Shown: positions 17,048-27,202 of the stretch, one piece after another
Layout of the letters: each line of letters starts with the position of its first letter
Numbering within the stretch: the stretch's first letter is position 1
Source: Synechococcus sp. HK01-R
Lineage (GTDB): Bacteria > Cyanobacteriota > Cyanobacteriia > PCC-6307 > Cyanobiaceae
NCBI RefSeq assembly: GCF_014217855.1
Contig: NZ_CP059059.1
Span: 620,001-684,000 of the forward strand
Direction: 5' to 3'
Length of the DNA stretch: 64,000 nt
Notes under the pieces: model-generated
Told to the model about the DNA's origin: nothing
Database searches by the model: none
Seen by the model: the letters and a program-made list of their open reading frames with translations, nothing else
Made by a program: the position numbers and the translations under genes

Positions 17048-18165
17048 GCGCCTCAGTCACTGTCATCGGAGCCGGAGCCGTTGGGGCCGGCTGCGCCTGG
17101 CGCCTTGCCAAGGCCGGTCATTCCGTCACCCTGATCGATCCCAGCCTCGGCTCTCCACCCCCCTCCGGAGAGCGTTCCGGTCCGCTCGACAGCGGCACCG
17201 TCGCGTCCCTGGGAATCCTGATGGGACTGGTCTTCAGGCGATCCAGTGGTCGCGCCTGGCGCCTGCGGCGACGCAGCATGGAACTCTGGCCGCAATGGGC
17301 AGAGGAGCTCGGTGACCAAGAGCAGCCACTTCAGCTCCAGACACCTTTGGTGCAAGTGGCCGCCACCGCAGAAGAAGGCTTGCGGATGCAAGCGCTTGCC
17401 GAGGAGCGTGAGAGTTCAGGGCTGCGTTTCCTTAGCCAGGAGCACCTGCAGCGGCAGCATCCCGACTGGCCTGGCGGAGAGCATGGAGCCCTCCACTCCG
17501 CCCAGGATGGACGCATTGATCCCCTAGCGCTCCTGAAGGCCCTGCGGAAGCAGCTGACTCGGCTCGATGTGACCCTGATCAGCGAAGCGGTGACGAGAAT
17601 CCGCCGCGCTCAACCATCGCCTGCGCTGATCGGGAAACCCTGGACTCTGGAGCTTCACAGCAGTGGGTTGCTCGAAACCGACCAGGTGGTGATCTGCAGT
17701 GCCCTGGCCGCCCAACCGTTGCTGACAGAACTGGGCCATCAGCGTGCGATGGAACCGGTCCTAGGCCAAGTGCTGGACCTGGAGCTGGCGGAACCAAGCG
17801 CACCCTGCTCCCCCTGGCCGGCAGTGCTGGTCTGCCAGGGCATCAATCTGGTGCGGCAGGGTGCATCGGCGAACGGTCGTCAACGACTTTGGCTGGGAGC
17901 AACCCTGGAGCCAGGAACCCAGGCCGATCCGCAAGCCCTGAACCAGCTGCTCTCCCTGCAAGGCCAGGCTCCCGCCTGGTTGCAGCGGGCAACCGTCGTC
18001 CAGCACTGGCAAGGGCTTCGAGCCCGACCGATCGATCGGCCTGCACCACTCCTGGAGGTGCTCGAACCAGGCCTGATCCTGGCCAGTGGCCACTACCGAA
18101 ACGGTGTGCTGCTGGCTCCGGCAACAGCGGAGTGGGTCTGCGAACAGATCACAACCCGAAGATGA
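17044..18165 (+). CDS. FAD-dependent amine/amino-acid oxidoreductase (DAO family, glycine-oxidase-like)
   Basis: The dinucleotide-binding fold needed by this family starts right after the psbQ stop: 'SVTVIGAGAVGAGCAWRLAKAG' with 'VTLIDPS' 20 residues later. It is encoded upstream of the first ATG in frame (17221). No ATG, GTG or TTG in frame precedes it. The simplest start is CTG 17044, overlapping the psbQ TGA by 4 nt (CTGA), giving 373 residues. An ATG 17221 start would delete the FAD-binding site. The C-terminal part 'GLRARPIDRPAPLLEVLEPGLILASGHYRNGVLLAPATAEWV' is typical of the DAO/ThiO family, so a role in thiazole synthesis is possible but not shown. Confidence 0.8.
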   Translation: MSASVTVIGAGAVGAGCAWRLAKAGHSVTLIDPSLGSPPPSGERSGPLDSGTVASLGILMGLVFRRSSGRAWRLRRRSMELWPQWAEELGDQEQPLQLQTPLVQVAATAEEGLRMQALAEERESSGLRFLSQEHLQRQHPDWPGGEHGALHSAQDGRIDPLALLKALRKQLTRLDVTLISEAVTRIRRAQPSPALIGKPWTLELHSSGLLETDQVVICSALAAQPLLTELGHQRAMEPVLGQVLDLELAEPSAPCSPWPAVLVCQGINLVRQGASANGRQRLWLGATLEPGTQADPQALNQLLSLQGQAPAWLQRATVVQHWQGLRARPIDRPAPLLEVLEPGLILASGHYRNGVLLAPATAEWVCEQITTRR

Positions 18166-18166
18166 C

Positions 18167-18185
18167 AAGAGCCTTACAGGCTCTT
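18167..18185 (+). terminator. Hairpin between the oxidoreductase gene and pstS
   Basis: AAGAGCC and GGCTCTT form a perfect 7 bp stem around a 5 nt loop (TTACA), one base after the oxidoreductase stop. No T-run follows (AAAGG), so it may be a weak terminator or an operator-type inverted repeat upstream of pstS. About 75 bp separate it from the pstS ATG. Confidence 0.35.
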
Positions 18186-18260
18186 AAAGGCCAACCCGAA
18201 AAGGTCTGCATAGGGTCCGGTTATGGAGTGTTGCTCCATGCCTCTTTGCCCTTGGTGTCC

Positions 18261-19268
18261 ATGCAATCCACACCCTTGCGCCGCGCTCTGACCGCCGCTG
18301 CTGGCGTGACCGCCACCTTCGCCCTCGCCTCCTGTTCCTTCGGTGGCAGTGGCGGTGGTGATCAGGTCAAAGGCAACCTCAACGGCGCCGGTGCCTCCTT
18401 CCCAGCAGCCATCTACACCCGTTGGTTCCAGGAGCTGGCCCCCCAGGGCGTGAACGTGAACTACCAGTCGGTCGGATCCGGCGCCGGTGTGCGGCAATTC
18501 ACCGCTGGCACCGTGGACTTCGGTGCTTCCGACAAACCAATGAAGGCGGAGGAGATTGCCCAGGTGAAGCGGGGTGTGCTGCAAATCCCGATGACCGCTG
18601 GTGCCATTGCCGTGGCTTACAACCTCAAGGACTGCGACCTGAAACTGAGCCAAGAGCAGTTGGCTGGCATCTTCCTGGGCAAGATCAGCAACTTCAAGGA
18701 GCTCGGTTGCGCCGATCAGGCCATCACCGTGGTGCGTCGTTCCGATGGATCAGGCACCACCTACAACTTCACCAAGCACCTCTCCGCCATTAGTGAAGCC
18801 TGGAAGAACGGCCCAGGCGCAAACAAATCGATCAAATGGCCCACGGGTGTCGGGGCCAAAGGCAATGAAGGCGTGGCAGCCCAGCTGAACCAGATCCAGG
18901 GCGGCATCGGCTATGTGGAATCGGCCTATGTGAAGGGCAATCTGCAAGCTGCCGCTCTCACCAATGCCTCTGGCGAGCTGGTGAAGCCCACCAACGAGAC
19001 CGAAAGCCTGGCTCTCGATTCCATCGATCTCGGCCCCGATCTGATCGGTGGTAATCCCAATCCACCCAAGGGTTACCCGATCGTCACCTTCACCTGGATC
19101 CTGGCTTACAAAACCGGGAATGCCGACAAGACCGATCGCCTGAAGAAGACCTTCGACTTCATGCTCTCGGATACAGCCCAGAGCCAGGCCCCATCCCTCG
19201 GTTATGTGAGCCTGCCCGCAGGGGTCGTGGAGAAGGCCAAGGCTGCTGTGTCTGAGATCAGCCAGTGA
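18261..19268 (+). CDS. pstS: Phosphate ABC transporter substrate-binding lipoprotein PstS
   Basis: The precursor has 335 residues from ATG 18261. The signal peptide ends in the lipobox LASC with Cys25 lipidated. The mature protein has the phosphate-cleft blocks 'LNGAGASFPAAIYTRWF', 'YQSVGSGAGVRQFTAGTVDFGASD' and 'VRRSDGSGTTYNFTKHL', which bind phosphate by serine/threonine and aspartate contacts. The frame stays open upstream into the previous gene, but ATG 18261 places the signal peptide correctly; ATG 18162 would add 33 residues. No pstCAB genes are adjacent, so this is an orphan binding protein, as is common in marine Synechococcus. It is expected to be PhoB-regulated, but I could not single out a convincing Pho box. 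Confidence 0.95.
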   Translation: MQSTPLRRALTAAAGVTATFALASCSFGGSGGGDQVKGNLNGAGASFPAAIYTRWFQELAPQGVNVNYQSVGSGAGVRQFTAGTVDFGASDKPMKAEEIAQVKRGVLQIPMTAGAIAVAYNLKDCDLKLSQEQLAGIFLGKISNFKELGCADQAITVVRRSDGSGTTYNFTKHLSAISEAWKNGPGANKSIKWPTGVGAKGNEGVAAQLNQIQGGIGYVESAYVKGNLQAAALTNASGELVKPTNETESLALDSIDLGPDLIGGNPNPPKGYPIVTFTWILAYKTGNADKTDRLKKTFDFMLSDTAQSQAPSLGYVSLPAGVVEKAKAAVSEISQ

Positions 19269-19306
19269 TCCTCTGAAACCGATCCGTCTGATGCGTCAGA
19301 CAGCAA

Positions 19307-19330
19307 AAAGGGGGCCTTAGGGCCCCCTTT
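19307..19330. terminator. Bidirectional intrinsic terminator between pstS and dnaK
   Basis: AAAGGGGGCC and GGCCCCCTTT form a perfect 10 bp stem around the loop TTAG. T-tracts lie on the 3' side of both strands. It lies 38 bp after the pstS stop and 40 bp before the dnaK stop, so it can end both convergent transcripts. Confidence 0.9.
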
Positions 19331-19370
19331 CTTGATGGCGCAGATCGAGCGAACGACGCTCAGGCGGCAA

Positions 19371-21272
<1,902 letters not shown>

Positions 21273-21401
21273 GGGATCCCACCTCCTCGATTGAGTCCGT
21301 CTTGAACTTCTGCATCCTCAACAATGGGGCCTCCTACAGGCGAGGTGTGGTTCCCGAACAGTTGGCCAGGCAGGCTGGGGAGTCAGCGCGCAGACCCGTT
21401 C

Positions 21402-22307
21402 ATGACCAGCCCCGGGACCATCGGCGCCAGCACCGGTCTGGTGGGCCTTCTCGGCGATCCGGTGCATCACTCACTCTCCCCTGCAATGCACAACGCTGCT
21501 CTGCAGGCGATAGGGCTCGATTGGGTGTTTCTGGCCCTACCGACTCCTGCTGACCAGCTAGGCACCGTGACCCAGGGGCTTCAGGCGATCGGCTGCCGCG
21601 GCCTGAACGTGACCATTCCCCACAAGCAAACCGTTGCCGGTCTCTGCCGGGAACTCAGCCCCCTGGCCCAGAGAGTCGGTGCCGTCAATGTCCTGGTGCC
21701 GCACGCCGATGGCGGCTGGTATGGCACCAACACCGACGTTGAAGGCTTCTACAGCCCCCTGCAGGAAGCTGAATCCGACTGGAGCGAGCGCCGAGCTCTG
21801 GTGCTGGGCTGCGGTGGAAGCGCCCGCGCCGTGGTGGCAGGACTGACCGAACTCGGCTGCACCCGGATCCAGATCGCCGGTCGTCGCCAGACGGTGCTGG
21901 AAGACGTGATGGCAGCCTGCGGGAGCTGGTCCCCTCAACTGGAAACGCTCCTCTGGAGTGACGACGAGATCCTCAACGATGCGCTGGAGCACAGCGATGT
22001 TGTGGTTAACACCACCCCTGTGGGAATGGCCTCTCCTTCAAAACCGGAGGCCGCTGAAGCAAGCCCTCTGAGCACCCACCAAATCGATCGCCTGAAACCG
22101 GGGAGCTGGATGGTCGACATCATCTACACACCCAGGCCAACTCGCTTGCTCCAACTGGCGGCAGCCCAGGGCTGTCAGACCCTGGACGGTCTGGAAATGC
22201 TGGTGCGACAGGGGGCAGCCGCCCTGCGCCTCTGGTCCGGTCGCCAGGACGTTCCAGTCGGGATCATGCGAGAGGCCGCCCTGGCACAACTGACCCCTCA
22301 GGGCTGA
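21402..22307 (+). CDS. aroE: Shikimate dehydrogenase
   Basis: The enzyme reduces 3-dehydroshikimate to shikimate with NADPH. The 301-residue protein (from ATG 21402) has the substrate motif 'GDPVHHSLSPAMHN'. The catalytic pair is Lys75 in 'LNVTIPHKQ' and Asp112 in 'GTNTDVEGF'. The NADP-binding loop is 'VLGCGGSARAVV', with basic residues 'AGRRQ' that favour NADP. The frame is open 26 codons further up to ATG 21324, but those residues are not part of the fold and would sit in the divergent promoter region with dnaK. The length is normal with the chosen start. Confidence 0.95.
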   Translation: MTSPGTIGASTGLVGLLGDPVHHSLSPAMHNAALQAIGLDWVFLALPTPADQLGTVTQGLQAIGCRGLNVTIPHKQTVAGLCRELSPLAQRVGAVNVLVPHADGGWYGTNTDVEGFYSPLQEAESDWSERRALVLGCGGSARAVVAGLTELGCTRIQIAGRRQTVLEDVMAACGSWSPQLETLLWSDDEILNDALEHSDVVVNTTPVGMASPSKPEAAEASPLSTHQIDRLKPGSWMVDIIYTPRPTRLLQLAAAQGCQTLDGLEMLVRQGAAALRLWSGRQDVPVGIMREAALAQLTPQG

Positions 22308-22339
22308 CCGCCTAGCGTCAGCCAAGCCATAACCGCCGC

Positions 22340-22804
22340 ATGTCCATCCCCGTCTGGCAGCGACTGCTCGGCCTGCTGGTTTACGTGCTGCCCTGGAGTG
22401 ATGCCATCCCCTTTGGCAGCCACCTGATGGGTCAGTTCCCCTGGCTGCAATGGCTCACCCTTCCGGCACTGCCGCTTGTGCTGCTGGAGCGGGGAATCCC
22501 CTTCGGCAACCTGCTGATCTTCTTCCTGTTGTTTTTGGCCGTTGTTCGCAACAGCAACGTGCCTTACTTCATCCGCTTCAACACGCTCCAGGCCCTGTTG
22601 GTAGACATCGTCGTGGTGCTGCTGGGCTATGCCTTCGCAATCCTGCTGCAGCCCCTGGGTGGCGGCCTGATGCTGCGAACCCTCTCCAGCACGGTGGTGA
22701 TCGCCGTGCTCGCCGTGGTGATCTTTGCAGTGATCGAATGCCTGCGGGGACGGGAACCGGATCTACCTGGTCTCAGTCAGGCGGTACGCATGCAGCTCTA
22801 CTGA
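22340..22804 (+). CDS. Tic20 / Ycf60-family membrane protein
   Basis: This 154-residue protein has four hydrophobic segments. It carries the family signature 'YFIRFNTLQALLVDIVVVLLGYA' (residues about 75-97), and the 'LPWSDAIPFG' start is also typical. In chloroplasts Tic20 is part of the inner-envelope import machinery; the cyanobacterial role is unknown. It starts at ATG 22340, 32 bp after aroE and 80 bp before rpsF. Confidence 0.85.
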   Translation: MSIPVWQRLLGLLVYVLPWSDAIPFGSHLMGQFPWLQWLTLPALPLVLLERGIPFGNLLIFFLLFLAVVRNSNVPYFIRFNTLQALLVDIVVVLLGYAFAILLQPLGGGLMLRTLSSTVVIAVLAVVIFAVIECLRGREPDLPGLSQAVRMQLY

Positions 22805-22884
22805 GCTGTCAACCCCCCAGGCGTTAAGTTGGTGAATCCGTCGCTCACCCTGGTGAGCCTTCTGTCCCCGTCGGATCGGATTCC

Positions 22885-23271
22885 ATGACCCAGCAGCCCT
22901 ACTACGAGACGATGTACATCCTCCGCCCGGATATTCCGGAAGAGGAGGTCGAGTCCCATCTCACCAAGTATCGGGACATCCTTGTGGAAGCCGGGGCCGA
23001 AGTGCTGGACAACCAGATGCGCGGCAAGCGCCGCCTGGCCTACACGATTGCCAAGCACAAGGAAGGGATCTACGTGCAGCTCAGCCACAACGGTGATGGC
23101 CAGCAGGTGGCCGTGCTGGAGAAGGCGATGCGCCTGAGCGAAGACGTGATCCGCTACCTCACCGTGAAGCAAGAAGGCCCTCTGCCCGCACCCCGGGTGA
23201 TGCCTGGCAGCGAAGCGGCGAGCGCAGAGCCTCAGGCAGCGGAACAGGAAACCGCAACCGCCAACGCCTGA
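22885..23271 (+). CDS. rpsF: 30S ribosomal protein S6
   Basis: The 128-residue protein has the S6 fold: '[18 protein letters not shown]' at the start, then '[20 protein letters not shown]' and '[13 protein letters not shown]'. Like other cyanobacterial S6 proteins it has a C-terminal Ala/Glu/Pro-rich extension (about 25 residues) beyond the bacterial core. S6 binds 16S rRNA with S18 in the platform of the small subunit. It starts at ATG 22885. It is not joined to rpsR here. Confidence 0.95.
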   Translation: MTQQPYYETMYILRPDIPEEEVESHLTKYRDILVEAGAEVLDNQMRGKRRLAYTIAKHKEGIYVQLSHNGDGQQVAVLEKAMRLSEDVIRYLTVKQEGPLPAPRVMPGSEAASAEPQAAEQETATANA

Positions 23272-23329
23272 AGCCGGTTCCTGAAACAGCGGGATTGATG
23301 CAGCCATGGCACGGCGATAATGTCCGGTC

Positions 23330-23689
23330 ATGGCTGAACGATCGGACCCCTATCAAGCACCCTTCCCTGTTTGGAGAGCTCTCCATGAGCCCAGCGAGGA
23401 AGAAGCAACCGATGTGAATCAACTCCGGCAGCGCGTCCAGGAGTTGGAGGCCAGGGTTGAGGAGTATGAAGCCCTGCTTGAGGAACTGCCTGCTTTGTTC
23501 GAACGCAAGTTCCAGCAAAGGCTGGAACCACTTCTCGAGCGGTATCGACTGCTGGCCAATGCCCAGGACCTGAATACCACCAAGACGCCGCCCCTCCTCA
23601 AAGCAGCCCTGCGCTGGAGACAACGCAACACCTGCGAAGTCAACAATCTCAAAGGCAACAATGGCGAAGTCCCTGAAAGGGCTGCCTGA
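23330..23689 (+). CDS. Hypothetical coiled-coil protein (119 aa)
   Basis: It starts at ATG 23330. The middle part (residues 28-75) is a strong Leu/Glu heptad region (QLRQRVQELEARVEEYEALL) predicted to form a coiled coil. The N-terminus has a Pro/Trp patch and the C-terminus is basic and polar. There is no membrane segment and no catalytic motif. Such short coiled-coil proteins are common next to ribosomal genes in picocyanobacteria, with unknown roles. It ends 3 bp before the argG stop on the other strand. Confidence 0.7.
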   Translation: MAERSDPYQAPFPVWRALHEPSEEEATDVNQLRQRVQELEARVEEYEALLEELPALFERKFQQRLEPLLERYRLLANAQDLNTTKTPPLLKAALRWRQRNTCEVNNLKGNNGEVPERAA

Positions 23690-23692
23690 ACG

Positions 23693-24898
23693 TCAGCGGC
23701 GGCGAGCAGCAGCCCAGAGCCTGATCGGCAGCCCCCACACGTAGATGAACCCCTCGGCGGCGCGGTGATCGAATTGATCGTCGCTGCCATAGGAGGCCAT
23801 GGCCGGCACATAGAGGCTGCTGGTCTCCGAGGCTCTGCCGATCACGATCGCGTTGCCCTTGTGCAGGCGCAGACGCACCACCCCATTGACGTGTTGCTGG
23901 GTGCGATCCATAAAGCCATCCAGGGCTTCTTTGAGCGGACCGAACCAGAGCCCCTGATAGATCAGATCAGCCCATTGCATCTCCAGCTGTCGCTTAGTGC
24001 GAAGCACATCCGCAGCCAAGGTGAGGCTCTCGAGTTCCTGGTGGGCCTGAATCAGCAGTAACAGCCCCGGGGTCTCATAGATCTCCCGGCTCTTGATGCC
24101 CACCACCCGGTTTTCAATCATGTCGAGACGGCCAATGCCGTGACGGCCAGCCAGACGGTTAGCCTCACGAACCAGGGCCACAGGATCAAGGCGCTGGCCA
24201 TTGATGCTGACGGGATTGCCCGCTTCAAAAACGATCTCGATCTCCTCGGCCTGGTCGGGGGCATCACTGATCGAGGCGGTCATGGCAAACACCTCCTCAG
24301 GAGGCGGCACCATCGGATCCTCGAGCGGTCCAGCCTCGATGCTGCGACCCAACAGATTCAGATCGATCGAGTAAGGGGATTTCTTACTGACAGGAGCCGG
24401 AATCCCGCACCGCTCTCCGTAGGCAATCGTCTCCTCGCGGCTCATGCCCCACTCTCGAGCGGGCGTCAGCACCTTCAGATCCGGAGCCAGGGCGGCGATG
24501 GCCACATCAAAGCGCACCTGGTCATTGCCCTTACCGGTGCAACCGTGAGCCACGGCATCGGCACCGACTTCGCGAGCCACCTCCACGAGACGGCGGGCAA
24601 TCAGTGGCCGGGCCAGCGCTGTGGAGAGGGGATAGCGACCTTCGTAGAGCGCATTGGCACGGATCGCAGGGAAGGCAAAGTCACGAATAAAAGGCTCGAT
24701 CAGATCGCCCACCAGCGACTGGCTGGCGCCTGCCTCAAGGGCCTTGAGACGAATCGGCTCCAACTCGTCGCCCTGACCTAGATCCGCGGCGAAGGTGATC
24801 ACCTCCTCCACACCCCACTCCTGCTTCAGATAGGGGATGCAGACACTGGTATCGACCCCACCGGAATAGGCGAGCACCACTTTCTTCGCGCGCCCCAT
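23693..24898 (-). CDS. argG: Argininosuccinate synthase
   Basis: The enzyme joins citrulline and aspartate using ATP in arginine synthesis. The 401-residue protein has the N-type ATP pyrophosphatase P-loop '[18 protein letters not shown]', then '[15 protein letters not shown]' and '[17 protein letters not shown]'. It starts at ATG 24898, which overlaps the stop of the small upstream membrane protein by 1 nt (TAATG), so the two are likely translationally coupled. argH, the next enzyme of the pathway, lies on the other side of the origin at 56.7 kb. Confidence 0.97.
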   Translation of the reverse strand: MGRAKKVVLAYSGGVDTSVCIPYLKQEWGVEEVITFAADLGQGDELEPIRLKALEAGASQSLVGDLIEPFIRDFAFPAIRANALYEGRYPLSTALARPLIARRLVEVAREVGADAVAHGCTGKGNDQVRFDVAIAALAPDLKVLTPAREWGMSREETIAYGERCGIPAPVSKKSPYSIDLNLLGRSIEAGPLEDPMVPPPEEVFAMTASISDAPDQAEEIEIVFEAGNPVSINGQRLDPVALVREANRLAGRHGIGRLDMIENRVVGIKSREIYETPGLLLLIQAHQELESLTLAADVLRTKRQLEMQWADLIYQGLWFGPLKEALDGFMDRTQQHVNGVVRLRLHKGNAIVIGRASETSSLYVPAMASYGSDDQFDHRAAEGFIYVWGLPIRLWAAARRR

Positions 24899-25122
24899 TA
24901 ACTGGACTCCTGATCACGATCGTCTGATTCTCCCTCCCCGTCGGCCCAGCCCAGCAAGAGCCACACCGCCAGCACCACAGGAGGACCGAACACCAACACC
25001 AGCAGTCCTGGCCAGGCAAGCGGCACAGGATCTGGATGGGTCGCACCCCAGAGCCTTAATGCAGCGCTGATGAACAGCGCCAGCAACCAGACCCCAAGCA
25101 ACGAGCTCAGCTTGAGGGGCAC
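24898..25122 (-). CDS. Small membrane protein, unknown (74 aa)
   Basis: It has two hydrophobic segments (residues about 6-26 and 36-60) and an acidic tail ([13 protein letters not shown]). It starts at ATG 25122. The stop shares one base with the argG start, so it is the first gene of a two-gene unit. The family is not recognised. Confidence 0.65.
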   Translation of the reverse strand: MPLKLSSLLGVWLLALFISAALRLWGATHPDPVPLAWPGLLVLVFGPPVVLAVWLLLGWADGEGESDDRDQESS

Positions 25123-25197
25123 GCTTTGAGTGGCAAGGTGGACATCAACGCTGTCTCCTATGATGACGGATTGGACTGATTGGACTTGTCCTTAGCG

Positions 25198-25452
25198 ATG
25201 AGCAGCGCCCTCGACAGCATCAACCCGGCTCTGACCCGCTACGGGCGCAAGGAGCCCGCACCGGTGCTGCCCCTGCGTGAGGAACCCGATCTGCTGAGCT
25301 GGCTGGAGACCAGCGGTCGTCTGGTGGAAGACGAGGAGTCGACCTCACCGGAAGTGAGCACGGTGGAAGAGGAAGAACTCTCCGCACTGATGGGCGAGAA
25401 GGAGGACTACAACGCCGCTGACGAGCAGAGCGAAGAGAACTGGGAAGACTGA
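25198..25452 (+). CDS. DUF3134 protein
   Basis: The 84-residue protein (ATG 25198) matches the cyanobacterial DUF3134 pattern: 'NPALTRYGRKEPAPVLPLRE' then 'EPDLLSWLETSGRLV', followed by a very acidic C-terminal half (Glu/Asp-rich, ending ENWED). There is no membrane segment. The function is unknown. TTG 25180 would add six residues (MDLSLA) and is a poorer start. It is divergent from the argG unit and precedes mraY by 50 bp. Confidence 0.85.
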   Translation: MSSALDSINPALTRYGRKEPAPVLPLREEPDLLSWLETSGRLVEDEESTSPEVSTVEEEELSALMGEKEDYNAADEQSEENWED

Positions 25453-25502
25453 TCCCACAGGCCTGAACCGCCCTAATCTCGGCGCGCCCGAACGCCCCTG
25501 CC

Positions 25503-26603
25503 TTGAGCGACTCCCTGGCGCCGAGATCCAGTTCAGACGGACGCATTGCAGCGACGGTTCTGGCCGTCGTTGTGTTCAGCATCGCCTTTGCAGCCGATCG
25601 TTGGATCCCCAATAGCCTGCTGAGCCTGCCGCTGCTGGTGGCCAGCCTGATCGCGGCCGCGACAACGGCCTGGGGGGTGCCGCAGCTGCGGGCCCTAAAA
25701 ATGGGGCAAGTGATTCGGGAAGACGGACCCGAGGCCCATCAACGCAAAGGCGGAACACCAACCATGGGTGGCTTGCTGGTGGTGCCGGTCGGGGTGATCG
25801 TCGGCTCCCTCAGTGCCGTGGGCGAGGAAAGCGGTCCACGGCTGCTGGCGGTTGCAGCGGTCACCCTCGCTTACATGGTCATCGGCGGAATCGATGACTG
25901 GCGCAGCCTCACACGACAGACGAACAAAGGACTGACGGCACGAGGCAAGCTACTGCTGCAGGGCCTGACAGCGATTCTTTTCCTTGCCCTTGCAGGATCC
26001 CAGGGCTGGATCAGCAGCAGCGTTGCCCTGCCCTTTGCTCTGACCCTGTCTCTGGGATGGCTGATCTGGCCCCTCGCCCTGTTTGTGTTCCTGGCGGAAA
26101 GCAATGCCACGAACCTCACCGATGGCCTCGATGGACTGGCCTCCGGCTGCGGAGCTTTGGTGTTTACAGGGCTTGCCCTGCAGCTGATGGTGCGTGGCAA
26201 CAGTGGTGATCCAGCCCTGGCTGGCTTCTGCATGGCCATGGCCGGAGCCTGGCTGGGCTTTCTCGCCCACAACCGCAACCCGGCAAGACTGTTCATGGGT
26301 GACACCGGATCCTTGGCGATGGGGGCTTCCCTCAGCGCCGTGGCGCTGCTCAGCAACAGCCTCTGGCCTCTTCTGGTGATGGGTGGTGTGTTCCTGGCGG
26401 AATCCCTCTCCGTGATCCTTCAGGTTTGGGTGTTCAAGGCCACCAAAGGCCCCGATGGCGTCGGCCGTCGCGTGTTCCGAATGGCACCGCTGCATCACCA
26501 TTTCGAACTGGGTGGCTGGAGCGAACAGACGGTGGTGCGCAGCTTCTGGCTGATCAATGCTGGCCTCGTGCTGCTGGGGTTGCTCTTCCTTCCTCTTCCA
26601 TAA
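25503..26603 (+). CDS. mraY: Phospho-N-acetylmuramoyl-pentapeptide transferase
   Basis: MraY transfers phospho-MurNAc-pentapeptide to undecaprenyl phosphate, making lipid I at the cytoplasmic membrane. The 366-residue protein has about ten membrane segments. It carries the Mg2+/catalytic motifs 'GGIDDWRSL', '[13 protein letters not shown]' and '[12 protein letters not shown]', plus the family-specific loop '[16 protein letters not shown]'. The start is TTG 25503. Other mur genes are not adjacent. Confidence 0.96.
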   Translation: MSDSLAPRSSSDGRIAATVLAVVVFSIAFAADRWIPNSLLSLPLLVASLIAAATTAWGVPQLRALKMGQVIREDGPEAHQRKGGTPTMGGLLVVPVGVIVGSLSAVGEESGPRLLAVAAVTLAYMVIGGIDDWRSLTRQTNKGLTARGKLLLQGLTAILFLALAGSQGWISSSVALPFALTLSLGWLIWPLALFVFLAESNATNLTDGLDGLASGCGALVFTGLALQLMVRGNSGDPALAGFCMAMAGAWLGFLAHNRNPARLFMGDTGSLAMGASLSAVALLSNSLWPLLVMGGVFLAESLSVILQVWVFKATKGPDGVGRRVFRMAPLHHHFELGGWSEQTVVRSFWLINAGLVLLGLLFLPLP

Positions 26604-26740
26604 AGGGAAGGAAGACCCCTGAATCCAACTGACACGATGCCGTTGCTTTCCCGTTACGGTTTCGTCTCAGGTTGAAGAAGTTTCCGTTCTTCGGAGAGCA
26701 TGAAGCTCATCCCCGAGTCATCGACCCTGGACGCATTGCC

Positions 26741-26989
26741 ATGGCCTATTTCACCTGGAAGGAAGCTGGACTCACCAGCGATTGCCCCAGCCTCCAAGCC
26801 ATGGCGGCCCGCTTCGAAGAAGCCGCGAGCCTGATGCGACGGATGGCCGGTGAAGGATTCCAGTTGGAACGTTCCGCCGGAGAGGCAAGGATCACCCATC
26901 CCCAGGCGGAGGTGTTCGATGCCTGGGGGTTCATCAATGAGGAATCGCCGGAACGGCAACTCACCTTGATTCCGGATCAACCCGATTGA
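26741..26989 (+). CDS. Conserved-looking hypothetical protein (82 aa)
   Basis: From ATG 26741 the protein begins MAYFTWKEAGLTSDCPSL. It has an amphipathic Ala/Met/Arg helix (RFEEAASLMRRMAGEGFQLE), a basic linker and 'FDAWGFINEESPERQLTLIPDQP'. The frame is open 23 codons upstream to a TTG at 26672, adding 'KKFPFFGEHEAHPRVIDPG', which also looks plausible. No known family. It is soluble and slightly acidic. Confidence 0.65.
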   Translation: MAYFTWKEAGLTSDCPSLQAMAARFEEAASLMRRMAGEGFQLERSAGEARITHPQAEVFDAWGFINEESPERQLTLIPDQPD

Positions 26990-27000
26990 GCCAAGCGACC

Positions 27001-27087
27001 TCACTGTCGCCGGAGCGCACCGACAATCCAAACCACAAGAAACGCGAGCGACGAAACACCCAGATAGATCAGAGCCCACTTCTGCAT
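27001..27087 (-). CDS. Possible single-span membrane peptide (28 aa)
   Basis: The peptide starts with ATG 27087 (MQKW), has one membrane span (ALIYLGVSSLAFLVVWIVGAL) and a basic end RRQ. A GGGAG lies about 10 nt upstream. The same frame is open to ATG 27162 and ATG 27204; the last lies face to face with the purT start. It resembles the small one-helix subunits of thylakoid complexes in size and charge pattern, but I do not match it to any of them. Confidence 0.4.
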   Translation of the reverse strand: MQKWALIYLGVSSLAFLVVWIVGALRRQ

Positions 27088-27202
27088 GGTGGCGATCTCC
27101 CAGCCGAACAACAGACCATCCGCCGCATCGCCAGCCGTGGAAAACGCAAAGACGACAGGCATGGCCGGTGGAGCGCGAAGATCACCCCATGCTGCCCTGT
27201 CC

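Noticed and set aside
18184-18260. Pho box upstream of pstS
   Set aside because: Only one partial repeat (CTTAAAGG) is visible. The tandem direct repeats with 3 nt spacing expected for PhoB are missing.
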